A stretch of DNA of 6,301 nucleotides, from NCBI GenBank assembly GCA_017448375.1, contig JAFSLR010000068.1, positions 1 through 6,301 on the forward strand, in the 5' to 3' direction. A program made the translations under genes and the position numbers. Under the pieces are notes generated by a model. It did no database searches. It saw only the letters and a list, made by a program, of their open reading frames with translations, and was not told the DNA's origin. The DNA comes from Synergistaceae bacterium (GTDB lineage Bacteria; Synergistota; Synergistia; Synergistales; Aminobacteriaceae). Every line of letters begins with the position of its first letter. Positions within the stretch are counted from its first letter, which is position 1. Shown piece after piece: positions 1-5,454 of this stretch.

Positions 1-926
1 CTTTCCTCCTGACGCTGATTACTTCGGGGAACTCCCGTACCTGTCTCAGGGTTGGGAGTGTATTCAACGTAGGAGTTTGTGCGCTTGTCGAAATCTAAAT
101 CTATCCTCACTCGTACTACTGCTGTTCCCGGGCCGTAAACTTGCTCCAGCATTACACGGACTTTGTTCTCAAGTTCGCGCTCATGCTGGCGTTCGAGTTC
201 ACGCTGTACTGAGGTAACCGAGTTCGTACCGTCAGGGTTGTACATTATCATGCTGTCCGAAACCATATCCGACAATATTCGCCCGTTCGTGTCAACCACC
301 GTTACAGCGTCAGGCTCTAATCCGTCAACAGAATGTGCAACCAAATGTATTATCGCCTTCACCTGAGTCGGGCCGATTGTTGCGCCGGGTCTCAATCTCA
401 ATAACACCGATGCTGTTGAAGGTTTCTGCTGTTCGAGGAATAATCTTTGTTCGGGAATTACTACACTTACGCGGGCATTCTCTACCTGCTGCATTTGGGA
501 AATCGTCCGGGCCAACTCCCCTTCAATCGCCCTCATGTATGCTATTCTCTGCTGAAACTCACTCATTCCCATTGCTGAATTGTCGAATATCTCAAACCCT
601 GTCGTACCGCCTTTAGGAAGTCCCATTTGCGCTAGGGCTAATCTCGTCTCATATATCGCTCCGCCGGGCATAAGTATTGCGTTAGCGTTGGCATCAAGCC
701 GGTAAGGGATATTATTCTCCTTCAGGTAATCCACGATTGCAGCCTGGTCGTTTACCTCTAATCCGGCGTATAAAGGCTCATAGCTCGTTCTCCCTGTCAT
801 GAAGATTAACGCCCCAAGTCCGCCCAATACAAGAAATATCGCAACGAAAATTGAAACCTTCTGCCAGAGCTTAAGCCCGGCCCAGAATGTCAGAAATGAG
901 GCCAACCAGCGTCTTAAACTGTCCAT
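1..926 (-). CDS. fliF: Flagellar MS-ring protein FliF, N-terminal 308 residues (C-terminus beyond the window)
   Basis: FliF forms the MS ring in the inner membrane, the base on which the flagellar switch, export gate and rod are built. The frame is open from an ATG at 926-924 to the left edge and gives 308 residues, somewhat over half of a typical FliF. A hydrophobic helix at about residues 21-43 is the first membrane segment. The periplasmic ring-building motifs follow: the first around 48-105 (TSYEPLYAGL near its start), the second around 120-215 (with EFQQRIAYMRAIEGELARTI and ARVSVVIPE), and the beginning of the third, with the typical VRIDLDFDKR at about 273-282 and VPRSNQ near 299-304. 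The C-terminal membrane helix and FliG-binding tail are outside the window. The start lies one base after the fliE stop, with no strong Shine-Dalgarno site, so translation is probably coupled to fliE. Nothing looks disrupted. Confidence 0.96.
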   Translation of the reverse strand, partial: MDSLRRWLASFLTFWAGLKLWQKVSIFVAIFLVLGGLGALIFMTGRTSYEPLYAGLEVNDQAAIVDYLKENNIPYRLDANANAILMPGGAIYETRLALAQMGLPKGGTTGFEIFDNSAMGMSEFQQRIAYMRAIEGELARTISQMQQVENARVSVVIPEQRLFLEQQKPSTASVLLRLRPGATIGPTQVKAIIHLVAHSVDGLEPDAVTVVDTNGRILSDMVSDSMIMYNPDGTNSVTSVQRELERQHERELENKVRVMLEQVYGPGTAVVRVRIDLDFDKRTNSYVEYTPNPETGTGVPRSNQRQEE

Positions 927-927
927 T

Positions 928-1263
928 TTAGCCCGTTATTCTTGAGAGTGCCTGATATGCGTCAAGAAATTTGTTACGTATCTCCATAACCAGACGCAAT
1001 GCCGTATCCGCCCTCGATGACGCTAATACTACCTCAGATATGTCTTCAGCATCACCTATCGCTAGATTTCGTACTTTCGTCTCGGCTTCAAGCTGAAGGG
1101 AATTTACTCGCTTGATTGAGTCTGACAGCATATCTTCAAATGATACTTGCGGAGTTTCTTTACTAGTACGGCTGTCTGAATATGTACTGTAAACACTTCT
1201 TGCGGCTCTGTGTGTTCCGTTTTGCCCGTATACCTGTGAAAAATCTATTAACAGACGCTCCAT
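928..1263 (-). CDS. fliE: Flagellar hook-basal body protein FliE
   Basis: FliE is the small adaptor that links the MS ring to the proximal rod and is among the first proteins exported by the flagellar type III system. The 111-residue product has normal family length. A variable N-terminus (1-38) precedes the conserved helical part: SFEDMLSDSIKRVN (about 41-54), then a Q-x-x-A-E-x-x-V stretch, NLAIGDAEDISEVV (66-79) and the diagnostic C-terminus VMEIRNKFLDAYQ (92-104) ending in SRITG. As expected for FliE there is no signal peptide. The ATG at 1263-1261 is preceded by AGGGGG on the minus strand (1281-1276), 12 bases upstream, which is a rather long spacing. fliE is the first gene of its leftward transcription unit and is followed immediately by fliF. 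flgB and flgC, frequent upstream partners, are not found upstream here. Confidence 0.93.
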   Translation of the reverse strand: MERLLIDFSQVYGQNGTHRAARSVYSTYSDSRTSKETPQVSFEDMLSDSIKRVNSLQLEAETKVRNLAIGDAEDISEVVLASSRADTALRLVMEIRNKFLDAYQALSRITG

Positions 1264-1281
1264 TTATTTATTAAGCCCCCT

Positions 1282-1294
1282 GGCATTTATTTTT
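1282..1294. repeat. 13-base direct repeat, copy 1 (GGCATTTATTTTT)
   Basis: This 13-mer recurs exactly at 1439-1451 in the same orientation. On the minus strand it reads AAAAATAAATGCC and lies just upstream of the fliE Shine-Dalgarno site. It could be a regulator site or a chance repeat in AT-rich DNA; its function is unknown. Confidence 0.45.
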
Positions 1295-1327
1295 CTCGCT
1301 CCGTCGATATGCTTTTTTGTGATTGTA

Positions 1328-1354
1328 ATTATGCGGGGCTAGCTAAAAAGTCAA
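1328..1354 (-). promoter_or_regulatory. Candidate sigma-70-type promoter for fliE-fliF
   Basis: Read on the minus strand, TTGACT (1354-1349, five of six matches to the -35 consensus) is followed after 15 bases by CATAAT (1333-1328, five of six matches to the -10 consensus). The 15-base spacer is shorter than the optimal 17, which weakens the call. Transcription would start near 1321 and leave a leader of roughly 60 bases before the fliE start. The -35 hexamer overlaps one arm of the inverted repeat at 1347-1380, so DNA-binding regulation there is possible. This is prediction from hexamer matching only. Confidence 0.35.
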
Positions 1355-1380
1355 AATCCGTTTGAAGTCTTCCTGACTTT
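1347..1380. repeat. 7-bp inverted repeat AAAGTCA / TGACTTT with 20-base spacing
   Basis: The arms at 1347-1353 and 1374-1380 are perfectly complementary. The left arm overlaps the candidate fliE -35 hexamer. The right arm shares bases 1378-1380 with the next inverted repeat, so the two could not form together in one RNA. It could be a regulator-binding site or an RNA structure in a longer fliE leader. Confidence 0.4.
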
Positions 1381-1395
1381 ACAGACGGCTGTAAA
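1378..1395. repeat. Hairpin-forming inverted repeat TTTACAG-ACGG-CTGTAAA
   Basis: This is a perfect 7-bp stem with a 4-base loop. On the plus strand it is followed by TCTTTTT, which gives a superficial terminator look, but the stem has only two GC pairs (C-G and G-C) and no gene ends nearby. More likely it is an operator or a leader structure upstream of fliE. Confidence 0.45.
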
Positions 1396-1438
1396 TCTTT
1401 TTGCCCCTTATTTAACGCTCTAATTTTACACCCATTAA

Positions 1439-1451
1439 GGCATTTATTTTT
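1439..1451. repeat. 13-base direct repeat, copy 2 (GGCATTTATTTTT)
   Basis: Exact second copy of the 13-mer at 1282-1294, 157 bases away. Here it lies in the middle of the intergenic region and is extended by one further T. Confidence 0.45.
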
Positions 1452-1497
1452 TACCGGCTGAAAATTGACACGGAAAATTTTTTCACGCCTTTCCAAT

Positions 1498-1537
1498 TTC
1501 ATATCGGCGCAAAATATTTTGTATTATACATTATAAT
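1498..1537 (+). promoter_or_regulatory. Candidate promoter region for the rightward DUF4139-LPS operon
   Basis: Two -10-like hexamers lie here on the plus strand: TATTAT at 1522-1527, with TTCATA (1498-1503) 18 bases upstream as a weak -35, and a perfect TATAAT at 1532-1537 with no good -35. Either would start transcription within about 75 bases of the ATG at 1611. The two hexamers are the arms of a palindrome, so the exact promoter cannot be fixed by eye. Confidence 0.3.
1501..1508 (-). promoter_or_regulatory. Sigma-28-like -10 element (GCCGATAT) pointing toward fliE
   Basis: The minus strand reads GCCGATAT, seven of eight bases of the flagellar sigma factor FliA -10 consensus GCCGATAA. The matching -35 position, 15 bases upstream, reads ATAA rather than TAAA and is weak. 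Use of this site would give fliE a leader of about 230 bases. Orientation toward a flagellar operon makes it worth noting, but the weak -35 keeps confidence low. Confidence 0.2.
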
Positions 1538-1538
1538 A
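1522..1538. repeat. Perfect AT palindrome TATTATA-CAT-TATAATA
   Basis: Two 7-base arms are separated by CAT. Each strand therefore carries a TATAAT. It may be an operator, or simply overlapping divergent -10 elements. Confidence 0.5.
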
Positions 1539-1565
1539 ATTGCAATTCACTTAGGCACAATGACG

Positions 1566-1595
1566 TTTCAAAATGATGTGTCAAAAATTTTGAAA
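1566..1595 (+). repeat. 9-bp inverted repeat in the leader of the DUF4139 gene, abutting its ribosome-binding site
   Basis: TTTCAAAAT (1566-1574) and ATTTTGAAA (1587-1595) are perfectly complementary with a 12-base loop. The right arm ends inside the Shine-Dalgarno region AAAGGAGAG, so a hairpin in the mRNA would partly occlude ribosome binding. Alternatively it is an operator downstream of the promoter. The stem is AU-rich and would be only moderately stable. Confidence 0.5.
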
Positions 1596-1601
1596 GGAGA
1601 G
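1593..1601 (+). promoter_or_regulatory. Ribosome-binding site AAAGGAGAG fixing the start at 1611
   Basis: This is the strongest Shine-Dalgarno match in the intergenic region. It sits about 9-11 bases before ATG 1611 and supports that start over the in-frame ATG at 1560, which has no such site and would put 17 residues in front of a good signal peptide. Confidence 0.8.
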
Positions 1602-1610
1602 ATTTTTCAC

Positions 1611-3206
1611 ATGAAACAATTTGCATTCCTTCTGGCTTTCCTCGCGGTGATAATTTCAGCAAGCCCGTCAGTCTCGATGGAAGTCCCCGAAAATTATTCA
1701 AGCAGAATTTCAGCTGTCGATTTATATCCATCGGGTGCAAAATTTACGTTTGTTGTTGAGCCTCAAAGCATGGACAAAGACGGAAACTTTACCGCCGTAA
1801 TCCCCGGAGCTTTCAAGGCCGAAACAATAAGGGCAGTAAATCCCCAGAACGTTTACGGAGATATTTACACCGCAAGTTATCCCCGAACGAAATGGATACC
1901 GCCCCAGTTGGAACAGCTCAGGGTTCAGGCAAAGGAACAGTCAAGAATTGTATCTGACCTCAACGCCAAGAAATTAGCCCTCGAACAAACGCTCAACCTT
2001 CTTAAAACTTCAAATCCCGAAAAATCAAATCCCGATGACCTTCTCAAATTCATAAAAGAAGCGCAGAATGTAAAACTTGAAACAGAAAATGAGCTTTCAA
2101 GCCTCAAAGTTGTACTCTCTGATGAGCAGGAAAAACTCAGAATGTTAAACAACGAACTCAACGCTAAAACTCCTAGAGGCTCGGAGAATTTCATCACTGT
2201 AACAGGAAGGGCAAAAGGTACTGTATATCTTGAGGCCTTCACTGACTCGGCATATTGGAGCCCCAGATACACTCTGAATCTTGACACATCAAGCGGAAAA
2301 ATTGCGGTCAAAATGTTCGTCAGGGCAACTCAGAGAACGGGACTCGATTACAGCGGCTCAATGACCCTCCACACTAAAGCACCAGGCGAAACCGTAACAG
2401 CCCCCGAAATATCACCCCTAAGAGTAGGCATTAAACCGAAAGAAGAAGTCGTCGCTACAATGTCAGGTGTGAGGCTTTCACGCACAAACAAGCAGTTCGA
2501 GTCCGCAAGAATGGCAATGAGAGAAGCCGCTTACATGGCCGATGAGGACGGAGCAGCCCTAGAAGAACCCGAAGAAGCTCCAAGAGCACCCGCAGTACGC
2601 GAGACATTAGCGGACAGGACTCTCGACATTAACGGGGCACTCACAGGAGACGGAACAGAACGCGACTTTGAGGTGATAATGAGTGATTTGTTCCTCGAAA
2701 GCAAAGTAGAAATCACTCTCATTCCCGAACAGAGAAATGACGCTTGGATCATCGCAATCATTGACGAAGGAAATCAACATCTTATTCCCGGAAATGCTGA
2801 GCTTAGAGTCGATAACCATTCTTCAGGGAAAATTTATCTTGAAGAGTTCGGAAAAGGTCAGAGGCAAATTCCCTTCGGATATGCTAACCAGATTACCGCA
2901 AAGAAAGAAGCTCTTGTCGAGAAAACAGGCGTTTCATGGTTCAGCGGAGTCTTCACGAGCGGTTACAGACTCGAAATCACAAACGGCACAAAAGATGAAC
3001 ACGTAATAACAGTAAGAGACCGTCTCCCAATTCCAACAGACGAAAAAATTAAGCTCGAAGTCAAACGTATTGAGCCGAAAGAGAAATTACGCGACAGGGA
3101 AAACAGACTCACTTGGGAAGTAACCGTCCCGGCCGGCGCAACTGTCCCGATAATCGTTGACTACACATTGAGCTATCCTTCCGGCGAGGAGCTGCAATAC
3201 AGATAA
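1611..3206 (+). CDS. Secreted DUF4139 / MuiA-like (mucoidy inhibitor family) protein
   Basis: The 531-residue product resembles the MuiA / DUF4139 family, whose members are exported proteins of uncertain biochemical function; the family name comes from an effect on mucoidy. Residues 1-22 form a signal peptide (Lys at 2, hydrophobic core FAFLLAFLAVII, likely cleavage near 18-23), so the mature protein should be periplasmic or envelope-bound. There is no lipobox Cys. A short beta-rich N-terminal domain (about 31-95) is followed by a coiled coil (about 97-186, rich in Glu, Lys and Leu). The DUF4139 domain (about 200-526) contains AYWSPRYTLNLDT (214-226), a Q-R-T-G-x-D-Y stretch near 241-247, and a C-terminal RDRLPIPTDEKIKLEV (469-484) and LTWEVTVPAG (500-509). 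An Ala/Glu/Pro-rich linker (about 310-335) splits the domain, as in relatives. The start is set by its signal peptide and the Shine-Dalgarno site at 1593-1601. It is first in an LPS operon and overlaps the next gene by one base (TAATG). An envelope or LPS-related role is inferred from context only. Confidence 0.85.
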   Translation: MKQFAFLLAFLAVIISASPSVSMEVPENYSSRISAVDLYPSGAKFTFVVEPQSMDKDGNFTAVIPGAFKAETIRAVNPQNVYGDIYTASYPRTKWIPPQLEQLRVQAKEQSRIVSDLNAKKLALEQTLNLLKTSNPEKSNPDDLLKFIKEAQNVKLETENELSSLKVVLSDEQEKLRMLNNELNAKTPRGSENFITVTGRAKGTVYLEAFTDSAYWSPRYTLNLDTSSGKIAVKMFVRATQRTGLDYSGSMTLHTKAPGETVTAPEISPLRVGIKPKEEVVATMSGVRLSRTNKQFESARMAMREAAYMADEDGAALEEPEEAPRAPAVRETLADRTLDINGALTGDGTERDFEVIMSDLFLESKVEITLIPEQRNDAWIIAIIDEGNQHLIPGNAELRVDNHSSGKIYLEEFGKGQRQIPFGYANQITAKKEALVEKTGVSWFSGVFTSGYRLEITNGTKDEHVITVRDRLPIPTDEKIKLEVKRIEPKEKLRDRENRLTWEVTVPAGATVPIIVDYTLSYPSGEELQYR

Positions 3207-4354
3207 TGGGTCAGAATAACTTTCTCAAATGGATAACCGTTCCGCCCGTTGTAGCCATATTCACAATAATGCTTGCAAGGGCAATGGGTGTCGGAAATAT
3301 CGTAGGCGAGGTTGATATTGCGATTTGGGGTCTTGTGTGGCTCCTGTTTATCGTAATGAGCGTGCTTTACGGGCTATTCATAGTGAACGGCTTCAATGTC
3401 GGCCTAATATCACTTCAGGCCCTAGCTCAGGGCGTACTCCTCTGCCCTATGTCGATAACTTACGGTGCGCGAATGTTCCAGTGGCTAGGTGTGATTATCG
3501 CCGTATGCGGAGCTTCTGCGCTTGTAGTAGCGTACAATCAGGAGGAAGCCGAACGCCGCAAAATTATTCCCGTTGACCCCGAAAATGACGTGAAGAGAAT
3601 CCCCGCCAATTTCGCAATCACTGATGACACAGGCGCAATACTCAACCTTACAGATGATATGCTTGAAGTTCTCGGAATAAACCGTCTTGCCTCAGTCGGG
3701 AAAAATATCTCCGAATGGTTCAGCCCCGTATCAACAACTGCTGAGATAAACGGTAAAATCTGGGACATTGAACGCAAAAGCATTGATGACGGAAAAAGAT
3801 TTTACTTCGAGTTAAAGCCCAAAGGTTTACCGACATCAAACGGCGATAACCAGAACGAATCCTCCGGGCCCGCTGAGTTCATAGACAGTGATACACAGCT
3901 TCACACGTATAATTACGGTATGGCAAGAATATCAGATGAGCTTTACAGGGCCGGAAGATATAATCACCCTGTAAGCGCGTTCATGATACGGATAGTATTC
4001 CCGCAATTACTTCCCGATGATGACATGGAGAAATACGTGCGTCCCTTCAGGGCTTACTGCGCAAGAGTAATGAAGGACACTAGGCAGACTGACACAGTGA
4101 TACAGGCCGGAGAGTTCCAGATAATAGCGGTGCTCTCAGAATGCCCGTATCAAATGGTTGAAAGCATAATCGAACGCCTGACTTCAATCGTGAATGCATT
4201 ATGCCCTACGTTTGAGGAATTTCTTCACGTTACAGTCCTGAATGTCTACGAGACTTACGAAGGGGGAACTAACCTTCCTACAGCGCAGGAACTCGTCGAC
4301 AAACTCACCCAGCAAATGACGCGGAAATACTCCGCCACAGCCTTATCACAATGA
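3206..4354 (+). CDS. Membrane protein with four N-terminal helices, PAS-like segment and degenerate GGDEF domain
   Basis: I do not recognise a named gene. The 382-residue product starts with about four membrane helices (roughly 8-28, 38-60, 63-86 and 89-110) and no cleavable signal. A cytoplasmic part follows. Residues about 131-205 look PAS-like (FAITDDTGAILNLTDDMLEVLG, where a PAS fold would begin). Residues about 226-375 have the outline of a GGDEF domain: D-x-x-x-x-x-Y-N at 229-236 in place of DxLTGLxNR, then a helix, a beta strand SAFMIRIVF (257-265), RQTDTVIQ (293-300), and QAGEFQIIAVL (300-310) where an active enzyme has RxGGDEFxI. Only E-F of the signature remains, and the strand lacks the metal-binding Asp, so cyclase activity is unlikely. 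It may bind a nucleotide or act as a scaffold. It overlaps the upstream gene by one base; GAGGAG at 3186-3191 is a distant ribosome site. It overlaps the downstream permease gene by four bases. A regulatory role in LPS assembly is inferred from position. Confidence 0.72.
   Translation: MGQNNFLKWITVPPVVAIFTIMLARAMGVGNIVGEVDIAIWGLVWLLFIVMSVLYGLFIVNGFNVGLISLQALAQGVLLCPMSITYGARMFQWLGVIIAVCGASALVVAYNQEEAERRKIIPVDPENDVKRIPANFAITDDTGAILNLTDDMLEVLGINRLASVGKNISEWFSPVSTTAEINGKIWDIERKSIDDGKRFYFELKPKGLPTSNGDNQNESSGPAEFIDSDTQLHTYNYGMARISDELYRAGRYNHPVSAFMIRIVFPQLLPDDDMEKYVRPFRAYCARVMKDTRQTDTVIQAGEFQIIAVLSECPYQMVESIIERLTSIVNALCPTFEEFLHVTVLNVYETYEGGTNLPTAQELVDKLTQQMTRKYSATALSQ
4321..4335 (+). repeat. Small inverted repeat GCGGA-AATAC-TCCGC before the permease start
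   Basis: A perfect 5-bp stem with a 5-base loop, inside the end of the upstream coding region and 15 bases before the permease ATG at 4351. No clear Shine-Dalgarno site is visible there, so the permease probably depends on translational coupling. The small stem may be incidental. Confidence 0.3.
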
Positions 4355-5454
4355 AAAGAAGCCTTCTTAACAAATTAATACTCGGAGCGTGTGCAGGGCC
4401 GTTTATTTTCGGGATATTAATATTCGTCCTGATATTTGTTGCGGGTGATTTGCTCTTTCAGGCTGCAAGGCTAATCATCGAACAGGGCGTTGCATTCAGC
4501 GTAGTGTTACGGCTGTTCTTCTACCGTTTGCCTGAAGTCGTGGTCATGACTATACCTATGTCATCATTGCTTTCGACACTTCTGGGAATGTCCACGCTTA
4601 ACGGGGGAAGCGAGCTTATAGCGTTGAAATCGCTGGGGATACCATTCACGCGAATATTACGGCCTATATTCTTTGCGTCGGTGATGATTTCTATTATAGG
4701 TTTCGGGCTTAACGAGACTGTTGTACCTTTCGGGGCGATTGCGGCTGACAAGCTGATGAAGTTTGAGATAATGAAGAACCAAGCCTCAGTCGTTCAAGAA
4801 AAAGTATTTCTTCGAGATGAGGAAAACGGGAAGTTAAAGCGCGTACTCTACATTGACGAACTCAACCCCGAAAAAGGAATATTAAGCGGAATAATGATGC
4901 ATGAATTTGGTGAAGACGGTGCATTGTCACACACTCTCAACGCTAGGCGCGGAATGTGGATAGACTCTCAATGGTGGATTGAAGACGGGAGAATGTATGA
5001 TGTTGACGGTGAAGGTGAAATACATCTCCTGCTGAGATTTGAGCGTCAGAGGCTTGCATTGAGATTATCGCCCGAACAGTTACAGCGTTCAACGAGACGG
5101 CCCGGCGATATGAGCGCGCATGAACTTTGGAGCTACATAAGGCAGGGTGAAGGTGTAGACAGCCAGTTGGCGCAGTTATGGGTAATGTTCCACCTTAAGA
5201 CGGCAGTCCCATGGGCGTGCGTGATAATGGCGGTATTAGGAGCGTCATTCGGTGCGTTAAAGCGGGGGCGTTCAGGTGGCGGTGTAGGTTTCGGAATAAG
5301 CGTAGTGATAGTGTTCGCGTATTATGTCGTGATGTCATTGTGCCGTGCGTTTGGTGAAGCCGGAGCAATTCCGCCTGTTGTAGCGGGCTGGGCACCTAAT
5401 GCGGTATTTCTTGTGGCTGCGCTGTACTTTGCGCGGAGAGTTGACCGAATATGA
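4351..5454 (+). CDS. LPS export permease of the LptF/LptG family
   Basis: Proteins of this family pair with the ATPase LptB to extract LPS from the outer leaflet of the inner membrane and pass it through LptC to LptA. The 367-residue length is typical. Three N-terminal helices (about 15-38, 61-82, 100-121) flank SELIALKSLGIPFTRILRP (87-105), the cytoplasmic coupling segment that contacts LptB in relatives. A periplasmic beta-jellyroll domain covers about 145-240 (VFLRDEENGKLKRVLYIDEL, WWIEDGRMYDVDG). Three more helices follow (about 285-303, 311-332, 341-360) with RGRSGGGVGFGISVVIVFAYYV and the family's W-x-P-N (347-350). LptF and LptG cannot be told apart reliably by eye, so no symbol is given. 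No second permease gene lies in the window. ATGA overlaps join it to both neighbours. Position directly before lpxI and lpxB supports an LPS role. Confidence 0.9.
   Translation: MKRSLLNKLILGACAGPFIFGILIFVLIFVAGDLLFQAARLIIEQGVAFSVVLRLFFYRLPEVVVMTIPMSSLLSTLLGMSTLNGGSELIALKSLGIPFTRILRPIFFASVMISIIGFGLNETVVPFGAIAADKLMKFEIMKNQASVVQEKVFLRDEENGKLKRVLYIDELNPEKGILSGIMMHEFGEDGALSHTLNARRGMWIDSQWWIEDGRMYDVDGEGEIHLLLRFERQRLALRLSPEQLQRSTRRPGDMSAHELWSYIRQGEGVDSQLAQLWVMFHLKTAVPWACVIMAVLGASFGALKRGRSGGGVGFGISVVIVFAYYVVMSLCRAFGEAGAIPPVVAGWAPNAVFLVAALYFARRVDRI

Larger units (their letters stand above)
1264..1610. other. Divergent intergenic region between fliE and the DUF4139/LPS operon
   Basis: This is 347 bases of AT-rich sequence with T-runs and A-runs and no convincing reading frame in any direction. 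It must hold the promoters for both divergent operons. I see candidate promoter hexamers on each strand, a sigma-28-like -10 element on the minus strand, several inverted repeats and a 13-base direct repeat, listed separately. I do not recognise a known riboswitch, small RNA or intrinsic terminator. No terminator is expected between divergent genes. Confidence 0.85.

Noticed and set aside
163..616. Two plus-strand open frames (163-366 and 335-616) antisense to fliF
   Set aside because: They lie wholly inside the strongly supported fliF coding region and encode Ser/Arg/Pro-rich sequences with no recognisable domain.
1264..1335. Short minus-strand open frame of 23 codons ending just before fliE, as the tail of a lost flgC or a leader peptide
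   Set aside because: It has no ATG, GTG or TTG start, a TAG stop lies just upstream, and its residues (for example KKHIDGARKINARG) do not resemble the end of FlgC or FlgB.
1378..1402. Intrinsic terminator on the plus strand (hairpin followed by TCTTTTT)
   Set aside because: No plus-strand gene precedes it, the stem is AT-rich, and genes on both sides diverge, so no terminator is expected.
1465..1470. Perfect -35 hexamer TTGACA on the plus strand
   Set aside because: No -10-like hexamer lies 15-19 bases downstream (the sequence there is CCTTTC and neighbours); the TATAAT at 1532 is far too distant.
1560..1610. In-frame ATG at 1560 as the start of the DUF4139 protein
   Set aside because: It would place 17 polar residues before a well-formed signal peptide, has no Shine-Dalgarno site, and the site at 1593-1601 clearly serves ATG 1611.
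1264..1610. Cyclic di-GMP (GEMM) or other known riboswitch in the intergenic region, considered because of the GGDEF-like gene
   Set aside because: I could not find the conserved core sequence or the expected paired elements on either strand.
1925..2819. Several minus-strand open frames antisense to the DUF4139 gene
   Set aside because: Their translations are Ser- and Leu-rich shadows of the real gene with no domain or ribosome site.
3206..4354. Active diguanylate cyclase
   Set aside because: The GGDEF signature reads QAGEF, and the Asp expected after the first strand is missing (FMIRIVFPQ), so catalysis is improbable.
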